A stretch of DNA of 64,000 bases from Sanguinoderma infundibulare (GCA_032821775.1 JAVLRN010000010.1:1240001-1304000); one strand, 5' to 3'. Shown: positions 22,974 to 35,763, counted from the stretch's first letter. Numbers and translations are program-made. Notes: a model not told the origin generated them from the sequence alone.

Positions 22974-23749
22974 ATGTACAAGATCATCCGAAGGATATCG
23001 AGCGGTTTCTTTCCGCGTCCGGACAGGCCATGGAGCGAAGATGGTGCGTTCGTGTTCGGGTTCAAGATCGATGATCGTCCACGCGTCTGACACGCGTTTT
23101 CCTATCCCCCCCCCTCTTCTCTGACGGCGCCCTCGATCCTTTCTGGAAACCCCGCAATCGTGCCTGTGTTGCTGGATCTGCACACGCAGCTACGTCGACC
23201 GCCCCGCAGATCGGTCGAAAACGGAGAATAAGCACCCCAGAGCCTGATGAGCGCGAGTTGACCCCGGCGTCGAAGAAGATGCGCGTGGGGGAGGAGGAGG
23301 CGGAGGCTACCCCTCCGCCTGCGACGCCTGTGGAGCGGCGGGAGGAGGAGGAGGTGAAGGAGGCGGAGACGGAGGAGGTGAAGGAGGTGACGAAGGGCGT
23401 GAAGGAGGTCGAGCTGGAGGAGAAGCCTGCGGTCGCGACATTGGAGACGGACGATGACGAGAAGGCGGCGGCGGTGCCGCTGCCGGATTCCCCGGAGTTG
23501 AAGGCGACGGAGGGCAAGGACGATGCCGATGCCGATGCAGAGGGCGATGTGGACGCGGAGGGTGAGGTGGACATCAAGGCGGAGGACGCGGTCACGACTA
23601 CGGAGGAGGGTGTTGTTGCGTCGGCGGGGAGTGGCAAGGAGCCTGCCGCACTCGCCGTGGCCCCTGAGGACGAGGTCCCGGGTCTTACGCTTGCCAGCAA
23701 GTCGCCGAAGAAGGTGGGGAGCAAGGGCGCAGCGACCAAGAAGCCCTGA
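22974..23749 (+). CDS. Small charged protein of unknown function
   Basis: Two exons, 22974-23043 and 23190-23749, join in frame to give 209 residues. The N-terminus (MYKIIRRISSGFFPRPDRPW) is basic and conserved-looking. It is followed by a possible nuclear localisation signal, GRKRR. The rest is dominated by Glu, Lys, Ala and Val in an acidic, low-complexity stretch and ends in a Lys-rich tail. It is probably disordered. I do not recognise a family. The start lies only 198 bp downstream of the peptidase stop, on the same strand. Confidence 0.6.
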
Positions 23750-24531
23750 TGGACGGCGCGAACATGCCCTTAGATATCCTCACCACGTCAGCCTTCTCCT
23801 TGCTCCCCTCGCCTCAAGCTTGAGCGTTGTACACGCTCCACTGCTACCTACGGCGATACCCTCGGAGACAGTGCTTCGCCTTGTGCGTCCTGCCTGTTTA
23901 CATCCTGGACGGTCTCCCGGTCGGATTGCTTCTACACCTCCCTATCCTTATCCCAACCGAACGTACTGTTGTGTTACCCACCGGTGTCCCTGCTGTTGTT
24001 TGTACGATCCGCTCTCGCCTGTGCCTGTTTGTCGCCCCATATCGCATATCGCCTGTTCACCTCTCATCTATAACGAATCGCTTGCTTGCATCCTGTCCAC
24101 CATCATACCCGTCCGTCGGTCTGCCGCTTCCTCTCTGCTCATCGACACATCCTTGCCGGCTATATGCTCGTGCGTGTTCTTTCAGTTATCACATCCAACT
24201 TTCGCCGCCCACCTCGCCCTTGTTCCGAGAAGTAGTATCCGTCCCGAAACTCCGAGTTGCTTGACGGGCCTACTGGAACTCAGCATATAGGTACGAGTCT
24301 ATGATATCGGACGAGGAGCCATATTGACCGAACAATGATTCTAGATCAGTCTCTATGATCGCCTGTAGGTGGCCGGCGAAGAGTGCACGCGCTCGGACGC
24401 CGGCGATGCTCGAGCGTAGGCGGAGTGTTTGCATCAGTATGTCGCTGTGGGCGCACCCGCAGTCTCGTGGTTTTCTGATCTAACCATACCCTCTCACGCA
24501 TATAGGGAGCGAGTCGACAGTGTCGATATCG
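23750..24531. other. Pyrimidine-rich intergenic region
   Basis: Strongly C/T-rich on the plus strand from 23,760 to 24,260, typical of 3' UTR or promoter DNA in this genome. A long open frame continues past 23,749 in another frame, but its Leu/Ser/Pro bias follows from base composition. No gene recognised. Confidence 0.5.
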
Positions 24532-25620
24532 ATGGCTCTTGCCCTGCAGAAAACGAGTTCTCCTACAGACGGGTACGTCATCCAATGGCCGCCGTTCGTT
24601 CAATGCTGACGTTTGGACAGCGAGAAGGTCCTTTGGGTGCCCCCAGAACTCACGACGCACATCATCTCCTTCGTTTGAGATCCTCGGACACTATGCGCCT
24701 GTTGGTTGGTCTGCCGGGACTGGCTAAAATGAGCAGGCATTACCTGTTCCGACACCTCATTGTGCAGGATGGCCCCCGTTATCAGAAATTCCGCCGACTT
24801 GTCCTCGCCAACCAGTCTATGCGACCGTGGCTGGCCTCGATCTCATCTCTCACGCCTCTGGGCCTCAAGCTCAAGCGGAAACCTATTCCGCCGCGCGTCC
24901 ACTGCTTCATCGGCAAGTTCGCAGGGCACCCCTCCAACCTATCCACCCTCAAAATTTACCAGATCCGATGGGAATTTCCTTCACGCAAGAGCGCAGCCCT
25001 GTCCGGCTTCTTGTGCGTCCGCGAGCTGACTTTCTCGCTGACCCATTTCCCGACTTTTACCTTTTTCCGTCGGACTGTGGCGACCTTCCCTCCCCTCGAG
25101 CGTTTGGAGTTGCGCTGGATAGAATGCGGTCATGACTACACATGTAGGATGTCCTACCAGTCGCTCCAAACTACGCCATTCCCGCATCAATGTGGTTGTT
25201 GGCGATGAAGAGACCTTCACTATGCGAATGGTTTCTTTTAACGCCGACAAGGAACACATAGACTTTAAATCCTTGGATGCTCTCGGCAAGGGCCTGTCGA
25301 TGCTCGCCCCGCTCTTGATCACGAGCGCTTCAAAGCTTTGCGCACATTGGACCTCGGCATACACCTCGATTGGAACCTGGACAAGGACGTCCCTGAAAAG
25401 CAAAGTTTATGGAACGCTCAGCGAAGCAAGTTATTTGGGAAGTTGCTTGGGCAGGAGTAGAAGTGGAAGGACAAATTGTATGGTCAAAGTCTCGGCGGAT
25501 GGCCGTTAAACGATCCGAGTCGGTTCCAGGCATGTGGTCTTGCTTGATGCTAGGACAATGTCACGACTCACCTGCTCGATGCCCATTTGCGCTCATCTTT
25601 GTCGTCACTTAGGGCGCGCC
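24532..25620 (+). pseudogene. Decayed F-box gene
   Basis: A start ATG at 24532 and one short intron (about 24,575-24,626) lead into an F-box-like segment (VLWVPPELTTHIISFV, then DPRTLCACWLVCRDWLK). It is broken by an in-frame TGA between these two halves. Directly after the segment the frame shifts by one base at a run of A residues (about 24,726), and the protein continues as MSRHYLFRHLIV for about 150 residues in the new frame. Two more shifts occur further on: one near 25,140 (to a frame reading VGDEETFTMRMVSF) and one near 25,312 (to FKALRTLDLGIHLDWN). Four disabling changes in an otherwise readable F-box protein indicate a pseudogene. Sequencing errors could explain one shift but not all. 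Confidence 0.7.
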
Positions 25621-27112
25621 CAGCACCGTCCACGATACATTAGCAACCGCTGCCCCCGCGTCGCGGTGCGTAGAGTCAGCCTCGGACACCGTACCCCACG
25701 GGCGAGCATCGCCGGTTTGAAAACCGAACCGGGCTCCTGCCCCACTATTTGCGTTTCCCCCTTCACTACGTCATCCCCATCGTGCTCATCCCGCGCCTGT
25801 GTATAAATCCATCAAGCCCGCTCGTAGATTGAGCCGGTATCGGTGCATACGTATTAGTTCTCGCATCCTCCTTTGTTCGTGAATAGCTTCGTGATTCATT
25901 CAGATTTGTAACATATTTGAATTCGTTGCCTCTGGTCCTGCGTGGACCTCTTCCGCCTTTCATCGGGATAAGTGGCGGTGTCGTAGTATGTTTGGGGGTG
26001 TCGGGGGTCTTGGCGGCGCAGTAAGTTCAGTCAACCGTCGTTCAAGACCTTGAAGCTGACCACGATCTCGACTCCTCGCAACTGTCCTCTGCCACGCCCT
26101 CGCCACACCCTATGCATCCTCAGGCACCAACAGCAGCCACGCAACGTGAAGCCCAGCCAAGTTCCGTCACCATGATACATCGGCTGCCAGCGTATCTGTA
26201 TCTCATTCGAAGAGTTCGCTCCCACCATCACTACCGATAAAGAATTCGCAATCCATTCGCCTTTGCATTGCGGCCTACGGGACCCGTGGATGATTTGGCC
26301 CATCAGGTTTGGGATATGCATTCCCAATTGTTCCTTAGATACGCTCCAATTGCCACTGGCAGTTTCGCATCGGTGCACCGTGGAATGCGATTGCTCATTT
26401 AGGAGGCGAGTCTGCTGCTACTGAGGCATCACGCAGTCGTGTGACTGGGCACTGACAGGTATCGACTTCTTCCACATTTCAGTCGCCAACTTGCCACTCA
26501 ACTTCAAGACGTTCCGTGCCGTCTTCCTGCAAGTGCGCTTCGACGTCTTTGACGTGGCATTGACTCAGTATTGTTTGTCAGCTTTTCGCCGTGGACGAAG
26601 CCGCCTCACATGGTGCGAACGTCCATGTGTTTGGGTGCTATCAACACGGCATCCCCTTCTTCCGTCTAAATGGGGGCCCGCTTATCGGGCTTCCGAATTA
26701 CTGACACACGGACCCTGCCCACACTGGGTGTGGGAATGTCAGGTCGGTGGAGGTCGGTGGCCGGTTTCCCTGCCACTGCCAAAACTGCGGGGAAACTGCG
26801 AACCCCACAGGGTCCTTTCCCGCCTCTAACAAGAATGCTATCATCACAACATGCCTGAGACTCTTCCCTACCGTCAACGATATCATGCCCCTGGGCGACT
26901 ACGATAACGTCATGGGCAGGACATTCAACGTGTGCACCATATGCACCTATCCCTCGCCTCGCTCCGACACACGCTACGGGATCCTGGGCCGTATCCTCGA
27001 TCTGATGAGCCCGTCGGGATATTAATGCTTCGGATGTTCTCATGAAACCCCAGACTATCGAGTCTCTCCCCCTCTCAGCACCTTCGACTCTCGTCCTCTC
27101 GCGTCCTCCACC
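25621..27112. other. 1.5-kb stretch without a supported gene
   Basis: No domain or consistent exon chain was found. A TATAAA element near 25,801 (+) has no recognised gene behind it. A minus-strand frame (26031-26378) and plus-strand frames around 26,490-27,020 read partly like protein and may be remnants. The last 100 bp are the leader of the OPT gene. Confidence 0.4.
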
Positions 27113-30100
27113 ATGGCCGACGCGGCGAGCAACTTACCCGCACTGGATGACAGGCAGTCGGCTTCGGACGTGTCCGACGAGAAGAAAGGCCTGGATGGCG
27201 TCGAGATCTCCGAGGACGCGGTCATGGCGAAGGAGGTCGAGGAGTTTGAGGAACGGCTCAAAAACGACGAGGCGACGGACGGCGAGTATCTTGTCCAGGA
27301 GGCGTACGAGGTTGCGATCAAGGTGTGCACGCCTCGATCTCCTTCTTGCGGACGACATTGACGGTGGCGTGTGACAGGTGTTATCCACCCGCGATGACCC
27401 CGAACTGCCTGCCCTCACGTTCCGCACGTTCTTCCTCGGTCTTGGCTTCTCGGCTTTCGGAGCGTGAGTTCGTCCGTGATCTGTGATCCTGTCGTTGGTA
27501 CAAGCCACTCAGACACCGCTGTCTAGTGTCTTGGCCCAGATCTACTACTTCAAGCCCCAAACGCTCTCTGTGTCGACCCTGTTCCTGCTTGTCCTGTCGT
27601 ACTGGTTCGGGAATGGTCTTGCCACCTTCCTTCCGTCTCATGGGATATTCCGTTGGCTCAATCCTGGGCCGTTTAATAGTGAGCAAACCTTAATTCACGC
27701 ACCAACGAAGCGTACTGACCTGGGATGCTTTAGTCAAGGAGCATGTCGCGATCATCATCATGTCGTCTACCGCCGCTGTGTCCGCTACAGCGATTCAAGT
27801 CATCTCAGTGCAAGATTGTGAGTAATGCTTAAGTGCTCGAACCCCCAGAGCGGAGACTAACTTTGTCCGGTTAGTGTACTACAACAACCAACTTGTGCGT
27901 GCGTTTTATCCGACAGGAGTGGGGTTAGCTAAAAGACGGTCGGTAGAACGCGGGTTTGGCTATCTTTACCCTGATAGGCTCCCAGTTGCTCGGTTATGGG
28001 TATGCGGGGTTGCTGCAGGAGATGCTCGTCAGGCCTACGAAGTGCTTTTGGCCCACCACTAGTAAGTTCACCCTCACTTCCGTGCTTCTGACTGCTGATC
28101 ACTGTTCAGTCTCCACCGCAAACCTGTTCCAGGCGCTGCACTTCGACAATCAAATGACCTCGAAACGTGTCCGTCTCTTTTGGACGATCTTCGTCGTTAT
28201 GTTCTTCTGGGAGATCATCCCGCAATGTGAGTACAGCGAAGTACCCCCTTTCAAGCTTGACCTTGACGTACTCAAACCGCACATCGACCTGCTCAGGGAT
28301 ATTCCCGGTCCTCACCGGCGTCTCGATCTTCTGTCTTGCGAACAACAATAGCGTCGTGTTCCGCAACGTCTTCGGTGGCGCGAGCAACAACGAGGGCATG
28401 GGCCTCCTTGCGTGGTGCTTTGACTGGAACCTCATTGGTAGCAGCTGCCTGTTCAGCCCCATCTGGCTCCAGATCAACCAGGACATCGGTATCATGTTCA
28501 CGTATGTCCTCATGGCTGGCGTATACTACGGCAACCTCTGGAGGGCGAAAGACTTCCCGTTCATGAGTCAAGCGATCTTTGTAAGTGTCCTGTCGGTTCC
28601 GTAGTCCATTGCTGCTCACGATACACCCTCGTAGGCGGAGGATGGTTCGCAGTACAACCAGACTGCCCTCCTCACGAACGGCAAGTTTGACCCTGTTAAA
28701 TATCAACAGCTTGGAGTAAGTACTGCGCTCACTGATATTCCTCGATGGATGCTCAAAGCGTTTTAGCCCGCGTTCTTCTCAGCGACAAATGCGCTCGGAC
28801 TCATGACCGCAAATCTCTCGCTCGGCGCGACGTTCACCCATGTCTTCTTCTGGCACTGGCAAGACATCAAGCCCTTCATCAAGTCCTTCAACCCCTGGGA
28901 TAAGACCTCGCACGTGGTCCAGGACCCGCATTATGAGAAGATGAAGGTGTACAAGCAGATCCCCCGCTGGTGGTACGCGATCCTCCTCGTCGCCGCGTAC
29001 GCGATCGCGCAGGCGACCAACTACGGCGGGCACTCGGGCCTCCCTTGGTGGGCCCTCACCGTCATCCTCGGCATCTCTGCGATCATGTCGATGTTGTTCG
29101 CGACGCTGGCCGCGACGATCGGCTTCCTGCAGTTCAACACGTCGTCGAACGCGTTCTACCAGATGATCACCGCCTACCTCGTCCCCGGCGACCCGATCGC
29201 GAACATGTACGGCGCGCTCTATGGCCAGCACCCGCAGGACCAGTGCATTCTTATGCTAGGCGACCTGAAGCTCGGGCAGTACTGCAAGCTCCCGCCGCGC
29301 ATCACGTTCTCCATGCAGATCATGGGCACCGTCATCGGCGCCATCTTGAACTGTACGTTGTCTTCCGACCGCCATCCGCCCTCTTGTGCTCATTCGCTCC
29401 TCAATGACAACAACAGACGTTATGATGGTCACGATCATCGACGCCAACCGCGCCGCCCTCCTCTCCATCGCCGGCACTCGTCTCTGGTCCGGCCAGAACG
29501 CCCAGGCGTTCAACTGTAAGCCCTATTCTCCTCCGCCTTGGACTCGCTGACACCAACACGCCGCAGCCAACGGCATCTCGTGGGGAGGCCTCGCCCCGCA
29601 GATGTTCGGTACCCATGGCGTGTACCACATGGTTCCTATCTGCCTCGCCATAGGCGTCTTCTGCCCACTGCCCTTCATCGCAGCCGTAAGTCCTGTCCCG
29701 CGTGCCTGTCCGCCGTCGTTGACGAGGACATCATCCTTTGCAAGTGGTACTTCTGGCCGAAGGCCGGGTTCCAGAACTTCAGCGCGCCGATCATCCTGCA
29801 GTACTCGACCTTCCTCTCCGTCGGCATCAACACGTCCGTGAACCCGGCGATGGCCATCGGCATCTTCTCGCAGTGGTGGGTGCGCACGCGCTACCCGCGC
29901 TGGTTCACAAAGTACAAGTGCGTCCTTATCTCGCCCTCGTCCCGTCCTTCGTGCGTGCGTGTGATCAGCGCGCTGAACGGTCACCGTTTTTCGTCGTCGT
30001 AGCTACATTGTCGCAGCCGGCCTCGACGGCGGCACGCAGGTCATCTCGTTCATGCTCAACTTTGCCGTCTTCGGCGCGTCGGGCAACGCGCACAGTTTCC

Positions 30101-30256
30101 CGCAGTGGTGGGGCAACGGTCAGTTCTTTCTAGTCCCTGTTCTCGTCTTGCGTCTCGCCCGTGGCGTTATCTTCCGGTATCCATCATTGGCTGACTTCGT
30201 TTTCGTACCTAGACTTCAACCTATCTGCGGACCGCTGCGCTCTCCCAGACGACTGA
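27113..30256 (+). CDS. OPT-family oligopeptide transporter
   Basis: A polytopic membrane protein that takes up small peptides, probably with protons, at the plasma membrane. The N-terminus is cytosolic, acidic and hydrophilic (about 70 residues). Many exons follow, including 27113-27322 and an exon from 27378, joining to give family landmarks. These are LNPGPFNIKEH, LVRPTKCFWP, NNNSVVFRNVFGG, HVFFWHWQDI, a GGHSGLPWW loop, NGISWGGLAPQ, and the conserved SVGINTSVNPAMAIG and QWWGN near the end. The last exon ends CALPDD and a stop at 30254-30256. Every join examined keeps frame, so the gene looks intact. Fungal OPTs transport tetra- or pentapeptides and glutathione-like compounds; the substrate here is unknown. 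The preceding aspartic peptidase could supply peptides. Confidence 0.93.
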
Positions 30257-30911
30257 TTGCGTTCGTGTGCTTCGATTCGGTGTGATTGCGCGCCGGATCG
30301 GCAGCATGGGCATGGGCATGGACATGATGTGTAATTATAGGAGAGTTAGAAACAGGAACACGACCACACGACCCTAAAAGCGGCCTCGGCTGTTCAACGT
30401 ACTGTCCCGTGGCATCGACTGGGCACTGGTATCTCTTGAAGTTCCTGGCGCAATTGGACCCGGGAACGAACCTTGCGGATCACGGCGGCCTAGTGAATGC
30501 GTTCCCAGGAAAGATAACGATGTGGCGAAGCCTCGGGTGGTGGTGAGATTCGCGTATGCATATCAACTTCTGCCTTCTCAGCTGCACACATGAAAGTGCA
30601 GTACTAAGTAAGAGTGGTGCGTCGCGGATCAGCCGCTGGCCGCCGAGCTGGACCTTTGACACCCCGGATGCCTATTCTGGTGGCGCTCATCTTATGGCAA
30701 ACATAGTGGGCGAGGTTATCCGACGCACCAATCACGACACGACCATTTCGATCAACTGCTCAGGCCGCCAACGTGGGGCTTGCTTACTTTTGAACCGAAC
30801 AGATTAGCAGTGAGAGAAGCTGGCGGGCTGCTAGCTCACCAAGACGGTGGAGATGGAGATTGCAAACGATCACATTAGCAAAACGTACGGTAGGCTATGT
30901 CTAAACGGACA
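30257..30911. other. Intergenic region between convergent genes
   Basis: The region holds the 3' flanks of the OPT gene (+) and the mitochondrial protein gene (-). Nothing else was recognised. Confidence 0.5.
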
Positions 30912-32097
30912 TTAAGCTGGAGCCGGGGTCCAGAGACCCCGCACCCGACGGTAATGGAAATGGCCACTATCCTTCATCCACTGCGAGATCCACTCGTGCT
31001 TCGACCCCTGCTCCCGGAGCGCGTCCTCGATCCTTCTAAGCGCATACGCGAGCCAAGTCTTCTTGAGCCCCCATTTTTCCAAGGACTCGGGGCGCGTTTT
31101 CTCCATCAGGCGTTTCAGCGACGGGATCATCGCGAAGACCATCGCCGTCGAATCCTTGGTGGGCTTCCTGATGAGCGCTTTCAGGAGGAGCGCGTTCGTC
31201 AGGAGGTCGGAGGAGACGGGCGGGAGGTTGTAGACGCTGAGGAGGGAGACGAACGCGACGATTTCTTTGTGATTTTGCCAGCGGTGGAGAGAGTGGAGGA
31301 CGATCTGGGCGGACTCCAGCGAGAGGTCGAGGCCGTACTTTGGGCGGTTGCCGAAGACCTTGAGGGCAAGCCCTGGGCAACGGAGCGAATCGCAGCGTGC
31401 TGGAAGCAAGGATGATGAGAGGACGCTAGGATTCAAAGAAGCGAGAAACGTATGCGAGAACCAGTGCGAGGGAATGGGGGGGGCGCAGAGGGATGGCACG
31501 AATGGACGGGAACTCACTGGCAAACGCGACGCATGTGCTGGGCCTGAAGGTCCTCTGTGCATCTCTCCACTTGGGGAACATCTCCGCGACGCGATCCAGC
31601 TGCTCTGGGGTCCGCGCAAGGTGGAATAGGTAGATCCACACCGAGGACCGGATTTGACGCTTCGTTTCCGTCTTGGTCACCAGACAGGCATGGGCGAACC
31701 CGTAGAGCTGTTCAAAGCGGGCCGCCTTTCGGTTTAACTTCAAAGATCCAGGCGTTGAGGGATTGTGCGGAGAAATGGATGCAGAGGATGACGGGCTGCC
31801 GGGGGCGACAAAAGGTTTCGAGGGGGCAGTATCATCAGAGAAAAGGGAGTCCGAGGCCCCCGCGAAGTCGCCAAAGAGGTCATCGTCGTCCGATGCGGAC
31901 GTAGCGGACTTTGGGTTCCTCTTCAAGGCTGGCAAAATGGGTGTCGTTAGACGATGCGGCAAGCCGACGGAGTATGACTTACCAGCTGGCGTCGCGTGAA
32001 TAGCACGGACCCGCCATGCCGACCTTGGTTGGAGGGCGACGCGAGAGAGGGGAAAAGGGCGCAGGGTGCGGTGGAAGCTGGCGAGGACGCTGGTCAT
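30912..32097 (-). CDS. Putative mitochondrial helical protein, unknown function
   Basis: Three exons. The N-terminus (MTSVLASFHRTLRPFPLSRV) lacks acidic residues and is rich in Arg, Ser and Leu, with an R-A-I-H-A-T-P cleavage-like site. This is a good mitochondrial presequence. A Ser/Asp-rich linker follows, then a mostly alpha-helical region with repeating hydrophobic patterns (FEQLYGFAHACLV; LFHLARTPEQLDRVAEMF; ESAQIVLHSLHRWQN). That looks like a PPR/TPR-type array but with no clear repeat signature. The first intron is 54 nt, a multiple of three with no stop, so retained transcripts would also be translatable. The second intron starts at GTGAGT after FRPSTCVAFA. The first in-frame ATG with a targeting character is at 32097; longer upstream starts are not convincing. 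A role in mitochondrial gene expression is only a guess. Confidence 0.65.
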
Positions 32098-32840
32098 CGT
32101 GGCAGACGGCGACGACGACCAGCGACGCTTTTGGCCCGACTCCGAGTTCGTCGGCCAGCAATAGGCGCACAGATCAAACAGGAACAAACAGAGTCTCGCG
32201 CCGGATTCCGACCCAAGTTCTCCCAAGTTGCGCGCGTGGTACGCATTCCATGGCCACAAGTCCATACACGACGACGTCCAGTCCTATCTACGCCAACCAA
32301 CTTGGAGCATCGGTCACAAGGAACACATCGGATACTGACCGTGCTGATTACTCATGCAGCTCGCAACCCACATATGAGCGGTCGTCCAAAGGCAAAGGAT
32401 GGTCAACATAATGGGATTGCGCATAAATTATGGTGATACAAATCAGTGAGCGACTCGGAGACATGATGGAGGAACGACAATGCTGTGAGAGCAAGACTGG
32501 ATGAAAGGAACGGTGAAGAAATGAGTATGTGCGCTGTATAAATATCTGGGGCACGAGGAACACAGTAGGGCCCGAAGAAGCGACGTGTCCGCACGACGAA
32601 GAGAAGAGAGCCCAGACAGCGGTGTGCTGGGATGATCCCCAAGATGGCGGTAATGCGACCTAACTTAGAAAACATCAGAACGCGGGCTTGTGTGGGGACA
32701 TGGGACGAAGGAGATGGGAGATGCGGAAATGAGAGAAGACGATGAAGCAGGTCAGGACGGGGAAGCAGCCGATGAGGACGCCGGGGAGCAGCGATGACCC
32801 GGCGGCGAACAGATGATCCTCGCGACGATGCGAAGAGAGA
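32098..32840. other. Intergenic region
   Basis: The region holds the promoter of the mitochondrial protein gene (-) and, from about 32,300, the 3' flank of the first FunK1 gene (-). A TATAAATA sequence near 32,535 (+) has no gene behind it; read on the minus strand it could be part of the kinase 3' processing signal. Confidence 0.45.
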
Positions 32841-35711
32841 TTAGACGTCGAACATCTCCTCGTCGTCTTCTGCGATGCCAGACGGCGGGTCCGGCTTCTG
32901 GCGCTTGGCGCTCCGTTCACTCTGGCTGGTGCTCTTCCGCTTCGGCTCGACGACGATAGCACCAGAGGTGGAACCCGCGCCCGCTCTGGACGTGGACGAA
33001 CTGGCAAGAGATGCGGAATCCCTGTGTACGCGGGGTGCGGACGACCTGGCACGGGAAGTGGAACCTGCACGCGCCCGGGACGCGGACGACCTACCACGGA
33101 GGGCGGACTGAGTAGTGGTTCGGCGCGCGGACTTGCCCTTGGCCGTGCTACCGGCGTTCGCCAGCGTTTGGCTGGAGCCCCCAGTCGTGTTGGTTCTAGC
33201 GCTAGATCCCGTGCAGCCGAAATCCGGAGAAAGCTGCTTAGAAAGCCGGGCGTGCGTTGAGTCTTTCCGCGGCTCTTTGATGGGCCGTGGGTGGCTGGGA
33301 TCCAGAAGGACATCCGAATTCTCGTGGTTGACAAGGTACTGGAGAATGAGACGCTGAAGAGCCTCGTGGAGATGGCCGTCCGGAAGTCCGTCCCAGAGCG
33401 CGTAAGACGGGTGGATGTGGTCGGACATGTGGTACAGCAGAGTGCCTACATCCTTCATGGGCTCAAGGAAGCACGCTTGCCAATCATCCTCGTTCATCTC
33501 AATGATAGTCTGGCGTTTGTCACGGTATGGCGCGCCCTGCTCTGGAATCTCGTGTTCGAGAAGGATCTTCCAGACTTCCACCAGGTCCTTCGCGGCTGCT
33601 TTCTCCCTTATCGCGTCCTTAGGGTGGACCCGAAGAAGCGCTGATGCTGCCGTCCAGTAGACAGATTCGACATCGTGCTCTGCTCGATGGACGAATTGCG
33701 GCGGCGTCTTGATCTCGTCGGCGTCTGGGGGACAGCCTCCATGTATGGTCCTCCTATCCTTGTCGTTGTACCGCTCATAGCGGTCCTTTCCATGTACCGC
33801 AAGATAGTGCGCGTGAGCTTTACCGGAGAGTTTTGGCATGCTTGGTCCGTGGCAAAATCCCCGGGCGATAGAGACTGTACCAGTACACACACTGCGAGCA
33901 ATGTACATGGGTGTACCCTGCATACAATGGTCAGCTCACGTTAGATATGAAACAACAGAGGAACATACTGTGCGTCGTGCGAGCTCCTCATCCGTGGAGA
34001 CCTCGTTCCTGTCCGTCAGTGCAGCATTATCGTAATCGATGACTAGGCACGCAGGAAAGCGTTCTTCAATTGGCCTAAGAAAACGTGAGTTAACATCGCA
34101 AGCCGAATCGTGAATGTGACTCACCGAGAGTGCCCATTTAGCACGTCTTGGATCATTGGGGGCAGCTTCTCGTTGACTTCGCGTCGATCTTCCGCCGTGT
34201 GTTCGTCTCCCCAGTCAGCTATGAGAATGTTGTAGAGGCTCATGTCCCGGTGAAGAACATTCCGTTGCAGTTGGGTACGGTGTACTACAAAAGACGTTAG
34301 GCCATCAGAAGCACTCCTGAAATACAGCTGAACACGTACCTTCAAGGGCGTCGTACAGAACCTTCAGGATATCGCTAAGCTTCGTAGCCTCAAGCAAACG
34401 AAAACCAGAATCTAGGAAAGCGTAGCGCTCTCTTGACCTCTCGACCTTCGGAGGACCGTTGCGACTGAAAACGAGAGGTGACCCATCCTTGGTCGTAACG
34501 GTCTTGTGGCACTTGAGGCGCACGACGCCAAGGAGGTCTCCGTCTTTGTGGATTTGCTCTAGAATCTCTTCCTCCTTGAAGCGACGTCCGTGATGGCGAT
34601 AGCAATCCTTGATGATGATGCGCCGGCCTTTGGCGTCCTTCGTCTCGAAGGCACAGGTCTGCCGGCTCCACGGTTCGCCTATGAAGATGAGCTTGGCGTT
34701 CTCGTACGTCTCGTCGCCGAGGTCGATGTCCCAAGAAGGACGGCCTAACTCCGCGGGCTCGTGCCAACGAACTGTGTCATCCCACAAGAAGTGGCCATCG
34801 AGGGGGACATAGTGGGAGTACACATAGGCCACAAGGGGGCCCGTATTTGACCACTTGTATAGAACGGAGGAGTAGAGGCCAGTCGGGTTGGAGTAGATAA
34901 CTTGATACCCCTCTGGCTTGACGACGAGCACGTATGACGCGGGACGATCGGGGCGGGCTTGATGGCGGTAGAACGCGTATGAGGCAGCTTGTTGAGGGCC
35001 GCCACCCTTCTGGACAGGCTTGGCCTCGACAATAGCCTCGACCCGATGATGAGGCACTCCCTTGTAGACACCCGCGGCGTCCTTCTTGGCCTCAAAGAGG
35101 TCTACATCGTATACACCGAGGAGATCTGGCTTGTGGGTGCCATTGTTGAGAGTGCCATCAGGGAAGTGAATGGGTGGCGTGGCACTGTGGTTGATGAACG
35201 TGAGGTGGCCTCTCTTGTCGGCGCGGACGCGGTGGCGTTTGCGGAGTTCATCCTGTGTTGAAACCTCCAAGGTGTCTGTAAAGGTAATAACTGTCAGACG
35301 ATGGTCGAGCAATTCAACGGAGAGGAGCGTACCATACAATTCCTTGCTTATGGCGGTTAAGAGAGACGCAGCGGGCTCGTACACCTTATCCTCTACCGAA
35401 CCAGCGCTCTCGATGTCCTTGATGTCCTGATCCATCTCCTTGGTAAAGACGAGGACTGGGGCGGGGGGGAGATGGTCTGTGACGAAATTGGGATCGGGGG
35501 TCATCTTCAGGATCTCTTGGTGTTTCTCTACGCATTTGCGATTAGTGGCGGGGGGGAGGGATGCCTTAAGTGGGGTGGAGCGGACGTTTTTCGACATACC
35601 AGAGCTCTGACCAGTCGTAGACTGTCCACGGCTATCGTCGTTTACCTCAGAAGCCCCCGCCGGGGGCGGCGAAGGCGTTCGAGGGGCACTCAGATACTCG
35701 ATGGATGACAT
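32841..35711 (-). CDS. FunK1-type fungal protein kinase (copy 1)
   Basis: A large multi-exon gene of the fungal-specific FunK1 kinase family. The N-terminal half is typical of the family (HLTFINHSATPP, VEAIVEAKP, SHYVPLDG). The kinase core has KDCYRHHGRRFKEEEIL, the catalytic loop VLHRDMSLYNIL, and VIDYDNAAL where DFG would be. Then come GTPMYIARSV (the activation segment end) and HDVESVYW. A long basic Ser/Arg-rich tail with nuclear-signal-like KRKSTSQ and SAKRQK segments closes the protein. At least three introns split the region 33,920-35,340. I set the start at 35711 (MSSIEYLS) because a TATA element lies only about 15 bp upstream of a possible earlier ATG at 35744. The second copy has an equivalent MSSVE start. 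The target is unknown. Confidence 0.85.
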
Positions 35712-35754
35712 GGCGCTGTGTGAGCTGGGGAACACAACAGTCATCTTGATGGGC

Positions 35755-35763
35755 TTTATATAC
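35755..35763 (-). promoter_or_regulatory. TATA box of FunK1 copy 1
   Basis: The minus-strand sequence GTATATAAA lies about 45 bp upstream of the MSS start codon at 35711. Its closeness to the upstream ATG at 35744 makes that ATG an unlikely start. Confidence 0.5.

Noticed and set aside
23523..24290. Long open frame overlapping the small charged protein
   Set aside because: Its start overlaps the coding exon in another frame, and the remainder follows from the C/T-rich sequence.
25795..25810. Core promoter from the TATAAA element near 25,801
   Set aside because: No coding sequence with family features follows on that strand within 1 kb.
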